This document shows, piece after piece, positions 34,049 to 47,393 of a DNA stretch of 64,000 nucleotides; the first letter of the stretch is position 1, and each line of letters begins with the position of its first letter. The notes beneath the pieces were generated by a model, which was given only the letters and a program-made list of their open reading frames with translations, was not told where the DNA came from and made no database searches. A program made the position numbers and the translations under genes. Source of the DNA: Russula earlei (taxonomy: Eukaryota; Basidiomycota; Agaricomycetes; Russulales; Russulaceae); the NCBI GenBank assembly GCA_025769875.1, contig JAGFNK010000216.1:18544-82543 (forward strand), written 5' to 3'.

Positions 34049-35360
34049 ATGAGTTGGCAAGGGTGCGCTCATTCGTCGTAGCATCAGCACCCACCCTGAA
34101 TTCCATTGTTGTAGATTCAAAAAGTCTATGAATCGAGCAGGGACCACCGTACGTATGGAATGATCCCTTTTGGCCTCCCCACCATACCATACCATGCCCA
34201 CACCCCACCCCTGCAGCTCCTGCAAAAAACAGGCCAAATAGAACGCACCGTAGACCAGGATTTCTCCTCCGAGGAGGCGAAGTACAAAGTGTGCGTTCCC
34301 TCCCTTGCCCTTCCCCCCTCCCCTTCCCCCGGGTCCGACTCTCCTTGCGCGCACAGGTTCGAGAAGGAATGCGGTATTCTCCAGAAGGACGGGAAGGCCT
34401 ACTTGGACTCGATGCGTGGTACGCATGCGCCTTCCAAGCCTCTGCTGCTCTCACCACTCCCGCTGCCGAGCTGAGCTGACCGCTCGCTCATGCCGTGCCC
34501 GCAGCCATGTCGTCGGCGCAGCTACGGCTTGCAGAGACGATCGACACATTCTATGGTGCTTCCGACAGAACCTCAGACAGCGCCATGGCAGCACACGCGT
34601 ACAGACGTTCCGTTGAAGAACTCGATGCCGGTATCGGCCGCGAGCTTGTCCGTCGCCCCCGTTCGCTTCTCCCTGGCATTCCGCGATTGCTGAATCACCG
34701 CACCCTCCCGATAGGACGCACCCTATCGTACGACCATACTCGATCCACTCGGCAAGATCAACTCGTATTTCCCCACCATAAACGAGCACATCTCGAAACG
34801 GAACAAGAAGGTGAGTCCCCTTCGTCCCCGTGATTGGGACCCCTCTCGATCGCACACATTGCGGCGTGGCGCCGCTCTAGCTCCTCGACTACGATGCCGC
34901 ACGTAGCAAACTGCGCAAAATGGCCGAAAAGCCGAGCGAGGACGCCACGAAATTACCCAAGGTCGGTCGTCTCGCTCTCTCCCACCCACTCACGGACATC
35001 TGATGACGACCATTCTCACACGCACACACACATTCTCTCTCTCACACACAAACACAACACACGTCATAGGCACAACAAGAGTTCGACGAGGCCAAGGAGG
35101 TTTTCGAACTGCTCAACGAACAGCTCGTGCGCGAGATCCCCATCCTGCTCGAGCAACGGGTGCCGTATTTTGATCCGAGCTTCGAGGCGATGATCCGGAT
35201 GCAATGCAAGTTCGCCGAGGAGGGCTACGAGAAACTCTCGGGCGTGCAACGCTATTTCGATGACAGCGTTCGCGACGACTACGCCGCTGGTCAACTCGAT
35301 GCGCAGGTCGAGGGTGTCTTGCAGGAGATGCGCGAGTTGTCGATATGTGGTGCGACCTAG
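34049..35360 (+). CDS. HOB3: BAR-domain protein, amphiphysin-like (Rvs161/Hob3)
   Basis: Crescent-shaped membrane-curvature protein that works with Rvs167 in endocytosis and actin polarity; in S. pombe Hob3 also aids Cdc42 activation. Eight exons: 34049-34062, 34115-34148, 34217-34290, 34357-34418, 34505-34647, 34715-34810, 34881-34961 and 35070-35360, giving 264 residues, essentially the yeast Rvs161 length. The start MSWQGFKKSMNRAGTT is followed by TGQIERTVDQDF, AETIDTFYG, RRSVEELDA, DAPYRTTILDPL, KRNKKLLDYD and the end VPYFDPSFEAM...LQEMRELSICGAT. All joins keep frame. No SH3 domain is present, distinguishing it from Rvs167. Confidence 0.96.
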
Positions 35361-35674
35361 AGTTCTTCTCCGTTCCATCTCTTCCCGGGGTTCCCGGATT
35401 TCATTCCGCGTCATATCACATCGTGGGTGAACGTGGAGGGGGGGGGGGGGTGCCCCTCATCCACGGACCGTGTACATTACAATCAAATTTTGATGCCGTT
35501 GTAGCTGTTGCTGCTGCTCATGTTGTTGTTGCATGGATTGTTGTATGAAACATGCTGCGATTCATAATTACAAGCGCACAATGACATGTAAGGTCTAAAG
35601 GCCAAAAACGAAATATAAAAAAAGACATCTAGGAAGTGGTCGTGGTCGTCCTGCGTCCAGCTGTGATCATCTCA

Positions 35675-38600
35675 CTAAAAGGGTTCAAGAATACGACGCC
35701 GCGGCTCCGGCGCAGGTGCATGGTCGTTGTCGTCATTCTCATTCTCATTCTCCATCGCAGCCTGCGCCTGTGCACGGAGTGGTTCGGTAAAGTGTTCCCT
35801 CAGGCGGGTTTCGGCCTGACGTTTCACCTGCGTAAGGGAAAAACAGCCGGTTATCGCGTAATCCGAAGGTGCGAACGTGGCCATACCTCGAGCGCGATCG
35901 AACCTCCGACATGCATGAGCGGGCCGGCAAGGTTCAGCTGGACGATGATCCAACTGGCCATTCGATTGTTCGTTCGATCGAAGCGGAAATTTTCGGAAGG
36001 GAAGGCGATGATTTCAGCACGTTCGGGCGGATGACCGGAGAGGGGAGAGAAAAGAACTCACGCGCCAGCGGCGATGATCAATAACAGGGTGAGGTAGATC
36101 GGGTTGAAGAGGATGAACATCGCTTCGTTCCATCCGAGGACGACGAGCACGCCATACATCCAATATGGAATCTGGGCGATGCCCATGACCGTGCTCCGTT
36201 TTGCCTCGACGTAGTATGCATCGGCTTCGCGTCGGAACCGCGCGCCAAGTTCGAGCGCTTTGGTCTCTGAAAACACGATCAGTCCAGGCGCGTCGCTCTC
36301 AGCCTCACCGTCTTCGGGTGGGGCATAAGCGAGATCAGGATCCTGCGGGGCAATCTTCGCGTACAGCGAGATCAAGTCCAGCGTGGCGTCCTTCGCCTTC
36401 TTGAACGTGCCGTCGATGTCATCTTCCGGCTTCCACACGCGAGGAACGCCGTGCTCATCGTAGCGGAAACGCTCCTCGAAATATGTGCGTAGCTTTGTAA
36501 GGATCGCCGTGTCCGCCGTTTGCTCGTCGATCTTGGCACGCAGAGCTGCCCATGCACGCTGCCGTAATGTCGTTACCGCCTCGTCGTTTTCATCATCCGT
36601 GCAGTCGAAACCTGTCTCGCTAAAGTTAGTAAACTTACATGTACCATCGAGCGGGGGACGAACTTCTAGCTTTGCTAAGGTACAAATCTTCAGAAGTTGC
36701 CAGCGTTTCCGTGTACGTCCGGAGGACATTGTCCCAAATAAGCGGCGTCGGTCTGCTCAATTGCACATCTACAGGCTCCGCAATCTGCTTCTTGAAGCTG
36801 CGCTACACAGCCTGTCAGCATTACGAACAAACCGTTTAGACCGACTATGTCATACCTCGATTGCGTTGATCATCTTTTTAGTCTCATCCTTCCTCAGCTG
36901 ATCAGCGACCGAACGAATTTCATCCTGCAACAACCGGAGTTCCTCTTCCCACTGCCACATAGCATCTCCTTCGGCAACAACAGCCTCCCGTGCGCCATCA
37001 CTAAAGCGCCCTTCAGCTCCAGCACGTGCTTTGATGACGACGTCCGCAAAGTTGTAGCCTTCCACTTTGAGACCCGCGACAGTCTCTGCCTTGAATGACA
37101 CGAGAGCGGCTTTATGTAAATTCTTGAGCTGTCCCAGAAAGAGAGGCGACAATGTAGAGTCAAGAGTTCCGGCGAGATCGGCGCGCTTTCGTTTGTAGAC
37201 ACCTTGATGATACCGTGACGCTTCGCTATCGTATCGTGCTGCCAAAACGTGTCATCGGCTCTGCGAATGGAAAGGATATCAGAGCTACCACGAACAGAGT
37301 GCTTGTGAGCGCCAACTGCGCATCATTTCTCCGAGCCCGTCGATGACCTTGCCTGCTTCAATCGGGTCGCTTCTGCGACTTGTATTGATCGTTGAACTCT
37401 GCTAGTGCGCTCGTCAAAATTTCATCGCAACGAAATTGTGCGAGAAGTTCCTGTTGCGTGGGCAAGTCAAGGTCCTTGTTGGACTGAACTTGTTCCTGCG
37501 CGGCGAAATAGTGTGAGATCAGAATGGAGAATTTCCGGCGACCTTACCCAAATCCCTTCCATATAAAACGCGACACCATCGGCGGGGATGCGCTTATGAT
37601 ATGCGGGCTTGAACACAAAGTCATCCCTTGACTTGTTTGTGAACCGACCACGTAGCGCCCGGACGTCCGACTCAAATCTCTCAGATGCAAGGATCTTGTG
37701 TGGAAGCGCCGTGAAGGAGAGGTCGAAGTAGTCAGTCAATTTCCGATCTTGGAGTTCGACTGGTTTGGAGAGAGTGTCCCAAATTCGCTGCAAGTCAGCG
37801 GTCAATGTCGTTTGGAGGTTTGCAAGGGGTGTCGTTCCGATATGGTCGCGGATGACAAACAGTAGAAGTGTGCGTTGGTTCGCACTATAGGAACACGTCA
37901 GCAGACGGAAATGGAAAAATGGAAAAAACGCACTTCTCTTGCGACTTGTTCCCGAACAATCCGAGATTGACCTCAAACACGGTCTTAAGCAGACCCATAT
38001 TTGCGCCTTGATATAAACCGACTTGATGCTCCCAGAGGTTGACAATAAGAACCTCTGACGATGCAAGGGAGAATAATGCAGATTTGCGTTCAAAATCCTG
38101 AGAGGGCTCAGACGACTTGAACCCACTGATATTGTGAGGACATACCTGATCTTCACCACGTTCGCGTCCGTCTGTACCCTCTACGTCCATAACGAGCACA
38201 TTCATGTCATTTCCACGACACATCCAGATACCTGGGTACGGGGAATGATAAGCATATGGTCCAAAAATGTTGATTCCGAGTATCTCAAAACGCGTCGGCG
38301 GTGATAGTAAAGCACCACACTATGGCCTCCAGCCATCTACGAGTCCGCATGGCACAAAAGTGAACTGGCACTGGATCGCCCGGACAGAAGAGAAACAGTA
38401 AGAAGCGTCTGAATTCACCCTTCGTTGTCTGTTGCCGCTTCGACTCGTCCATGACATCGAAATTGGTGCCGAACAGCCGGTTGAGAAGGGTACCTATTTG
38501 ATTGAGATGATATGTAAGCAGTCGAGACCTTTGAAGAGAGCATACTTTTTCCCGTAGACTGCGAGCCGAATACGGCGACGAGATTGTAGTCGAAGCCAAC

Positions 38601-38838
38601 ATCACGGAGATCCCAAGCCGAAATTTGGTCGTTCAAGTTGGAGCCTGGAGAAAGTCCTGACAACCTAGTAATGCAATACGTGCATGGTAACATACGTGAA
38701 CTGCTTTTCGTCATTAATTATTTGCAACGCGGGTGTGCTGTATGGGGAGTGGCCATTGAGTTTAGGTTTCGGTGACGAGAGTGTGTGTATGTGTGTAGTA
38801 GGTATGCCATTGGAAGCCAATACGTGAGATGCCGACAT
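35675..38838 (-). CDS. SEY1: SEY1 / RHD3 dynamin-like GTPase for ER membrane fusion
   Basis: Atlastin-like GTPase that drives homotypic fusion of ER tubules. The start is at 38838 ([13 protein letters not shown]). G1 GSQSTGKS, switch QQTTKG, G3 [14 protein letters not shown] and G4 RDHIG are present. A long helical middle region follows ([41 protein letters not shown]). Two closely spaced membrane segments ([34 protein letters not shown]) and an amphipathic tail ([17 protein letters not shown]) end at 35675. The G1 Ser and the first Leu-rich residues lie across an intron. Most junctions restore frame. The first exon/second exon join (about 38700-38650) is ambiguous because the only in-frame choice gives a 31-nt intron. 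Convergent with HOB3. Confidence 0.93.
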
Positions 38839-38976
38839 GACAATGGGAGTGTGAGAGAAGGGTGAACGAAAGCCGCGTGGTGGTCGCTGTATGCGGTGGA
38901 GGTGACGATGACGAAAGGCGGCAGGTGCGGTCATGCCCTGTGTCACGTGCTTTCCAACGCTCTATACCCAACCACG

Positions 38977-41739
38977 ATGACTGTCGAGGCCTTCGCAAAT
39001 TCTCGACTCTTGTCGGAACCCATAGCGCCACAGCACACCAGGGTAGAGGTTCTTCGCCGCATGATAAATCGCAAGCACTGGTCTTCATCTCAGTCAGTAT
39101 CTATTCTCCAACTACAACCAAATATCCTTTACGAGACGACACAGAGGACTATTACGATTTGCATGAGTATTCGGTGACGAACTACACATTCTGGCTTGAC
39201 CTCTGGGAATTCCTGGGTATCATATCTTCAGTTCCGCCGAGCAAGGTTTTTCAAACTTTACGGCCTATTTATCACCACTTACAGTTCCTTCTAGGTCTGG
39301 GAGGAAGGATACATCAAAGAAGTGCCCCGATGGTTCCCAGGTGCTCGCTTGAACTATGCCGAGAACTTGCTATGGCGCACCGATGATGCCATCGCATTAA
39401 CGGAGAGAAACGAAAGTGGCCACACCTCGTTCTATTCCTATCGTGAACTCCGAGAACAAGTGCGCAAGCTGGCCGCTGCCCTCAAGGTACATGGTCTCCA
39501 GCCCGGTGACAGAGTAGCCGGTCTGTCTCGCGTCTGACTTTTGCATGTCCCATCTGTCTCATTCGCCCAAGCTATGATCGCCAACAGAGCAATATCTATT
39601 GTCATTGTTTTGGCCACATCAAGCCTCGGAGGTATCTTCACGAGTATTGCAACAGACATTGGCGTAAAGGTGTCCTCACTTGATACTACGAGCATAAGCA
39701 GTCATCTCAATTGCACCGATAGGGTATTCTGGATCGCTATCGACAAGTACTGCCCAAATTCTTCTTCGCGGAAACTGAGGCAATGTATGCCGGAAAGATC
39801 ATCGACGTGCTGCCTAATGTCACGGAGGTCGCACAGGATCTGTCCTCCAAGGGTCTTGAACACGTTATACTACTTCCTGGTATAAAGTCAGGTTTAGAGC
39901 CGTCGCCGGAAGTCGTCAGAAGCATTGTACTCAGGTGAGCCTTTAACGACGTCTACACTGGAATCCAGCCAAAGTGTCCACCTCAGTAAAACCCTGTCAG
40001 CGTTCCTAGCCTCGGATAATGGTCGCCATCTCGTGTTTGAACAACTGCCGTTCAGCCATCCACTGTATATCCTCTATTCGTCCGGCACGACAGGTCCGCC
40101 AAAGTGCATTGTCCACAGTGGAGGGGTAGGCGAACGTCCTCCCCATTTCATCTTATTACTCACAGAATGCTCAGGGGGCCCTCATCAAATCGAAACAAGA
40201 ACTTGGGATTCACATTGGTTTGGGTATTGATGACACGTATTTCCAATATACTTCGGTACATTCGACGCGCATCCTTCCAGTTCATGACTCCTCTCATGTC
40301 ACCACTCCAGACAGCATGGATGATGTGGCCGTACATGCTTGCTGGATTAGCGTGCGGATCCCGCGTCATCCTGTACGAAGGTTCACCGTTTTATCCTGAT
40401 GTCAAGACCTATCTTCGATTCATCGACGAGCAGAAGTACGCACCATCCTACTCCCAGTACTTTATCTTTAAAACAGGTCCCACAGCGTTTCCTTTCTTGG
40501 TGCGAGTCCTCGCTTCCTATATGAGGTTCAAGGCCGCGGAATTCTCCCGCGTAGTAAGCGTTGATGCAACCCCCGCTTGTGTCCGGTTTAAAAGATCATT
40601 TTGCAGGAGATGTCGGCAAATTTGAGGCCTTGCGCAGGTTCTCATCGACGGGTTCTGTGTTCACAGCCGCACAATTTGAATGGGTGCAACGTGCGTTCAA
40701 CGACCACGTGGTTATCAGTTCTGGATCTGGCGGTACAGACATCTTTGGTGCATGTGTGTACTTGGTCTTTCCAATTCATGATCGTTCTTAATATCATGAA
40801 CACGCAGTCGTTTTTACTATTCCAACGCATCCCGTCTATGCGGGGGAAATGCAAGGCAAGACGCTTGGTATGGCCGTCGAAATATTTGACGAAGCAGGGA
40901 AGGATATCTCGGAAAGTGGCATGGCCGGCGAGCTCGTCTGCACGAGACCTCACCCAGCCCTCCCGGTGTGCTTCTGGGGCGATGACGCGCGCGGGACTCT
41001 CTTTCTCAAGGCATACTACGACACATATCCAGGCGTGTGGCGTCACGGTGACTTCATCGCGATGAACCCTCGCACGAGGGGCTATATCATCTTTCGGGCG
41101 CAGGTTCGCATGTCCTGAACAATAACTCTTCCCCCTTGTCTGTGACAGTTGATGCGTAATCCTGTTATTACCTCTAGCGACGGCGTGCTTGAACCCAGCA
41201 GGTATACGCTTCGGCACAGGGGAGATCTACAACGTGCTCGAGCGGTCTGAGTTCACCGCGCGCATCGACGACTCGATTTGCGTAGGTCAGCGCAGACCGC
41301 AGGACGAGGATGAGCGCGTGCTGTTGTTCATCAAGATGCGCGCGGGACACAAGCTTGACCCGCCCTTTGAACAGGCGATCCGCTCAGGCGATCAGGGAGG
41401 CGCTGAGTGCGCGTCACGTGCCAGCCTACGTCTTGCAGGTCAAGGATATACCAGTGAGTTGCATCTTTTGAGTTGGCGAGAGGCTGACGGTTGTGGCGGG
41501 GACAGTACACGATCAACGGCAAGAAGATTGAGATCGCGGTCAAGAAAGTCGTTTCTGGCACCCGTGTCGTGCCGAGTGCTACAGTCGCGAACCCAGAATC
41601 CCTGGAGGAATACTACAAGTATCAAGAGATAGAGCGTTTCAGCACGGCCATCAAAGGGGACGAAGGATGCGAAGCTATAACATCGCGTGGCTGTTGGCCC
41701 CTTCCCGTGATTGTCAGATGTATTGTGTATATTTCTTGA
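38977..41739 (+). CDS. Acetoacetyl-CoA synthetase-like, with probable frameshifting indels
   Basis: ANL-superfamily acyl-CoA synthetase, normally acetoacetate + CoA + ATP to acetoacetyl-CoA. Recognisable in order: [61 protein letters not shown] (the P-loop-like AMP motif), [73 protein letters not shown] and [18 protein letters not shown]. At least ten short introns. Three places need one base removed to keep the family consensus: about 41091 (before GRS), about 41188 (DGVL/NP) and about 41395 (AIR repeat). Either a recent pseudogene or sequence error. The exon order and the splice sites are otherwise sound. Confidence 0.8.
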
Positions 41740-43129
41740 TCGTTCCTAGACGGCGTGGGACGGCGTGTGCCTACTGACATCCGCGAATGGTTTCTTAACT
41801 CCCGGGGCAAACGGACTAGACACCATCGTCATGTATCTTTCTTGGACCCTGAAACAAGGGTTGGCCGATGTTGTCAGTTCGCTCAAGTCTCTGTGAGAGT
41901 GGGACATTGTAGACGAGATCCCTTGTGGGCCGTGGGGGCGCACAGTTGGAGAGGACTTGGAGAAGATAGAGCGAATGGAAGAGAGAGGGGCTAACAGTGC
42001 GAGCTACGACTCGGATGCAAGCGACGCGAGGCGGTCGCGACTCACGAGACACGTCGCCCTGCCCTGGTGCGTGCAAATACTGCGAGGGCGCCACGCCGGT
42101 TGTGGCACCCATTGCCATCTCTGCAAGTGAGGAAACCGATGAGACGACTGTTCAGTTGGCCGACGGTGTGAAAGAAAGAGAGAAGTGCGCGTGTTCTAAT
42201 TCCGAGCCCGTGCTGACTCGGACTCGGACGTCCGAAATCTTCTGAGCTGTGCAAACGGACGGGGCATTACCGGATTACCCGTACCCTTCTTCGCCATGTC
42301 AATTAACGTGTCACGCGTCTGCAGGGTCGATAATCGCCGCTACTGTACTACATACAAGTCTACAAGCAAGCCTGCCTCCTTCGAGTCGATCGATCGATCG
42401 ACGCGGTCCACACGTCCGAATGTTGGTCTGCCTGGTACCGCACCGCACCGCACTTGGTGCAGGGTTCGGATTCGAACTCCAAAAGGCCTTGACGGCCCCT
42501 CCAAAGCATCGCAGCCGGTCAGACAGACGAAGGAAAGGGATCTGGTGATGGATCCGGCACGAGCCACCCGATATAAACCGGTAGGCGATGGTGGCGATGG
42601 CGAAGAGAAGAAGTCGGGCCACGGCCCCCGCGAGCGCAAGACCAAGAAAGCCGGCGTTCGCGACGTTCGGTCACTGTGTGAGTGTTTTGGGGAGGAGGGG
42701 ACAATTCGCACCCTGGGAAGATCAGGTGACCGTTTACCGGGCTTGTCTCCTCCTGTAGTACCCATTATACGATACTATACGGAGGGATTATACGCTCGGA
42801 ACGACGTCGTATATTGGGCTGACGGGACTACGTCAACGTCCGCTTGGCGATTCGAAAAGCTGTCGAGCGAGGTATGTGTGTGCCGGGACACCTTCAATGA
42901 CCGTTTCCCGAGAGCAGAGCATGCGCAACCACCTATTGCGAGCACATCGAGTCACTTGTGATTTGGTTATATCCATTTTATACAAGTATACATACAGGAA
43001 CAGTGATTGGCGGGGGTCGTCGGGAGACATCGTCAAGAAACCGAAAAATGAAAATCGTGCTACACAGCGAGAACAGGTAAACCCAAGCCACGACCTTTGC
43101 CCGTCCGAATACATTTACAACAAACCCCT
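41740..43129. other. Intergenic, 1.4 kb, no supported gene
   Basis: Short frames exist on both strands. One antisense stretch near 42560-42660 encodes a hydrophobic run (FLGLALAGAVARLLLFAIAT) but no start, stop or splice frame could be built around it. Confidence 0.4.
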
Positions 43130-45410
43130 CTATGGGAGATCTCGTCGTCCATCTTGGCTCTGTTCGGCAGCCAGTGAGAGCGGCGAGTTCCTCGGATCTT
43201 CTACCCCCATTCTGTGTCGGTGACGGCGTCGCGCAAAGCGTAGGTACCGCGAGAAGCGAGGAGTCTGCGAACTACGCCGCTCGGCGGCCTCTCCGCCAGC
43301 GAGCAATGTCTCCAGTGCTTGAAAATCTTCAAGGGAAAGCAACGCATCAGCTTCCACATGCGCGCAAGTCGGGCGAAAAGAGACATGATTCTACTACGTA
43401 CCATGCCGGCAGATCGGACACGAGCTGGACAGTTCCAGGAGCCAAGGATCAACGCACGCCTGATGGAAGACATGCTTTCCCTCGCACGGTAACATGCGCA
43501 CGTCGTCACCATCCTCAAAGTCGACGATGCAAATCGGGCATGTCTCACGGCCGATCGACTCTGGCAGAGGATCCGCTTGTTCCGATGTAGCAGCCGACGG
43601 TCCCGCTCGAGGACGAGCGGGCGGGACATCGGCGAGGTCGTCATGCTCGCGTCGCACTTCTTCGACCCAGACCGCGCCTGCTTCCCCATCTGTAGCTGAG
43701 GCCCGGGCCGTCCCTGGATCCGCCGGTGATGAGGCGTCCCCTTGAGGATCACGCATTTCACGCTCTGGTTGCCGCGCGTTCCCGAGCGCCTCGAGATCCT
43801 TGCCCTCCATTTGCCTCTGAGCCTCCGTTTGGACGCGGCGCGCCCCGAACTTGATAAGCGGGAATGTATCGAGGATCGCGCGCGTAAGGACACCGCCACG
43901 ACCTGGACCGCCGACGTCTCCACCTGTAGTAACACGATACCGCTCGGGGTGACGTATGGCACGGATTACCTAAGTTTCTTGTGAGTGAGCGCTGGCGCTA
44001 ATCTCAAGAAAGATACGGTGCCTACACCAGTAATGATGACCACGGCGAATAACCCCGCAATGCAACCAGTGATGGCATAAAGAATGACCCTACGATGTAA
44101 AGTGTGAGCAGCTGGTCACCAACGTAGTGATGCAATGCCTCACATAGCAAGAGTAGTCTTGGGATTGTTGGCACCACCGCCGCCTCCACCAGGAGGCTGA
44201 GTTCCAGGCCCAGAGCCATTGACACCCAGGGGTCCCGTGGCATTGTACGCGGCGAGCGTCGCCCATAGATAGCCTGGGGCAGTCGGATAGCCAGCAGCGA
44301 GCGTTTCGCTGATTGCAGACTGAGAGGCATTAAGGGTTGTCGCATTATATTCGCCATATACACTAATATTAATGGCATCGAATTGGTTGAGAATAACTCG
44401 CGCGGACGCCAGGGACTGAGTGGAGTAGATGTCCATTAGAGGTGTGAAAATGTCAGGGTCTTTATAGCCAGGGTTAATAATGCATGCGCTTGACCATTCG
44501 GAGTACAGAAGCTAGCGGGATGAGTGAAAGATATAATCGCCGAACGTAGGCAAGAGATAACATGCTCACTGCTCCGACTGCGCCTCTGTCACTAGCGAGA
44601 GTAAAAACGTCGACGTCCTCAGAGGTGTGTGTGGTGTTAGCATCACACGACACGAGCGCTATCCAAGGGGTTGTCGCTGGGTGGCTCTTGTCAGGTTACA
44701 CTAGACAGGAGTTTAAGGCGCTCATGATGATGACTGACTGATATCGTCCGTTGCATTCCTTGCGTCATCTTCTGAGAAGCGCACAAGCGCACCCTACATC
44801 ACACATTGATCGCGGCGTTCAGAAGCGAGGGGCAAGCATCACGGACCTTGCTGATCCCGTTGGTGTGTTGGCCGACAAGTTGGTATGACACTTTTTGTTC
44901 GTCCTCCCCGGGCAAACTGGGAGAGAAAACCAATAAGTTAGTACGAAGCAGCAACCCACGCTGGGCGGGCAGGATAAGGTACCATGGGAACGGAGGGGAG
45001 CGCATGGATGAGAACTCGCATCAGCGACGACAAGCGGTGCCATAAGGGCGTGTGTGTTGATTAAGTGTGGAGAAGCCTTCATTCCATCACTGTTACTGAG
45101 TATCGGGTGATTGTCATCCCCCACACCAGCACGAGCCCCCGGGAAACCCAGGAGGCTCCACTTAAAACACCACTAGTGACATGTGGGTGGGGCCCCAGCG
45201 GCAGTCCGCCGGAACAGAGCACCATGTCGAGCACGTAAGGGAAAGAGAGGAGACTCACCCAACGAGACTATACCACTGCAGGAGGACCCGGGAAACATCG
45301 GTTACGTTGAGCCCTTTCTGGATGGCAAGGGTGGTATCATTCGTAGGGGCAGCTGGTATGTACGCAGAGACCGAAATGAGGAAGGGGAGTAGAGTAAGGA
45401 GGAAAATCAT
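43130..45410 (-). CDS. PA-TM-RING type E3 ubiquitin ligase (RING-H2)
   Basis: The minus-strand start at 45410 encodes a signal peptide ([19 protein letters not shown]). A luminal protease-associated-like region follows ([42 protein letters not shown]), then one membrane segment ([20 protein letters not shown]), a cytosolic linker and a RING-H2 finger CPICIVDF...[26 protein letters not shown]. All eight zinc ligands are present. The last exon (from about 43360) gives [19 protein letters not shown] and ends at 43130. The architecture matches GRAIL/RNF13-like ligases of endosomal/vacuolar membranes that ubiquitinate membrane cargo. About seven exons; internal junctions near 44800-45250 were not all fixed. 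Confidence 0.88.
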
Positions 45411-45554
45411 ATAGATAGAGGGAGATAGAGGAAGAATGAGAGGATGTTCAGCTGGTTGATGAGGACATGTCCGTCGGAAACCACGCCGGTTCAGTGTGGC
45501 AATGTGAGTCTCGTGTGCGCTAAAATTCCCGTGATTGGTATTATCTCACACAAT

Positions 45555-47393
45555 CTACTCATGGACAATCTCTTCGACCGCCTCTTTCACAATCTCGATC
45601 CCCTTCGCCAGGTCCTCCGGTGAGACGTTCAGAGGCGGAATGAACCGCACCGTCTCGTATACCGATGTCGTAAGCAGCAGGAGGCCCTTCTCGAGGCATC
45701 TCTTCGATACCCTTGCGGCCATATTCGCAGGAGTGCTTTTTTTGACCGCAGGGTCAAACGTCGAATGGGAGGGAGAAGCAAACTCAATGGCGACCATCAA
45801 GCCCTGTCCCCGTACGTCGAGGATGTGCCGCCCGATGGCCGGATCTGCTTTTACCGAGATCAACGCTTCAAACAGCTCCGCAGATCTAATACAAATACAA
45901 AAAAGCGTTCAGCACCGGCAATTAGCTCGCACCGATGCGGACCGCACCTTGCGTTAACGTTATCAAGGATCTTCTCCTCTTTGAAAACATCTGCAACAGC
46001 AACGGCCGCAGCACACGACACTGCGTTTCCTCCATATGTTCCTCCCTATGATTCACCCTCAGGATGACGGTCAGATGACGGGGGTGCGATCTCACCATCG
46101 TTCCGGGCTTCAGTTGGTCCGTCAATTCCTTCCGAGCGACGACAGCGCTGAGCGGGAACCCGTTTGCGAGGCCCTAACACACTGGCGGTCATGGTTTCGT
46201 AAACGTAATACCAATAGGGTACACACTTTGGCCGTGACCATGATATCAGGTCTCACCCCGCTATACTCGATGTAAAACATGCGCCCCGTTCGTCCAAATC
46301 CACACTGCACCTCATCAATGATGAGCAGCAAACCGTGTTTGTCGCATATGGCGCGCAGTCCCTGCAAGAAAGCCGGTGGTGCCGGGACGTACCCACCTTC
46401 GCCAAGCACGGGCTCGATGATGATCGCGGCCGTGTCCGTCGGTGCAGTTTGCTGCAAGAGCAACAGTTCGAGCTGGTAGAGCGATGCGCGCACCAACTCA
46501 GACTCGTCCGCGCCCGGCGCGGCATTGAAATGGTGCCAATATGGGAATGGTGCCGTCAGCACACCCGGCTTGTGGCAAGGCATGTGAGATAATGGACGCC
46601 ATCCGGGGAAGAGGGGACGGGGACGCACCATGAGCGGCGAAAAGCCGTGAGCGTAGATTGTCTTGCTCTTCGTGACGGCCATTGCGCCGAAAGTTCGGCC
46701 GTGGAAGGCGCCCTGCATCGAGATGATGTTCTGCTTGCGTGTGATGGTGCGCACCATCTTGAGCGCCGCTTCGACCGCCTCTGAGCCCGAATTTGTAAAG
46801 AAGAACGAGTCCAGAGAAGGGTGCGGCATGATGGGGAGCAGACGTTCGATGAGGCGGAGGTACGGCTCGTGGTACCCGATGCTTGCCTGGCCACTGCTCA
46901 GGATAGGCAAGGAGAGACGAAGTGAGGAAGGAGAGTCACCTGTCCGTGCACGAGAGTATGGCATTGGTCCGCCGCTGCTTTACTCACCCTGGGATGACAG
47001 TGACCTGATTTTCTACGGTTCGGCATCAAATGACGGGGTGAAAAGTCCTCAGACGCACCCAGGTTCGTGACACCGATGCCACATGAAAAATCGAGCAGCC
47101 TCCGCCCGCTGAGCGTCGTGACCCAGGAACCCTCGCCGCTCACGATCACGTCTTCGGTAAGGCGACTTAGGCCATTCGTAACATGGCGTTGCCCAAATTC
47201 GACGAGCGAGGCGGTCGTGATTGAGCGTCCTCTGCAACATGGAGGAACGAACGTGTGTGAGTCAGAGACACCGCACCAGTGGGCCAAACCCCTTCAAACG
47301 TACGATACTCGGGGAACCAGCGGGCGCGAGTTGCCACTCGCCGTTCGAAGCAGTTTTTGACCAAGTGACATTTTATGGGAAGAGGAACTGGAT
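45555..47393 (-). CDS. Class-III PLP-dependent aminotransferase (GABA/ornithine transaminase-like)
   Basis: Transfers an amino group from an omega- or alpha-amino acid to a keto acid using pyridoxal phosphate. In order: LDFSCGIGVTNLG and HCHPRVSKAAADQ, SFFFTNSGSEAVEAALKM (phosphate-binding), GAFHGRTFGAMAVT, IIEPVLGEGGYVP, LLLIIDEVQCGFGRTGRMF (the Asp that contacts the PLP ring nitrogen), TAKGLANGFPLSAVV with the Schiff-base Lys, GGTYGGNAVSCAAA, and a C-terminal domain ending EEIVHE at 45555. An intron falls immediately after the active-site Lys codon. The N-terminal exon is uncertain: the ATG at about 47393 (MSLGQKLLRTASG) looks like a mitochondrial presequence start but its splice phase could not be reconciled. 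Substrate not determined. Confidence 0.88.

Noticed and set aside
42450..42500. GGATTCGAAC motif resembling a reverse-strand tRNA B box
   Set aside because: The flanking bases do not form a T stem or the rest of a cloverleaf.
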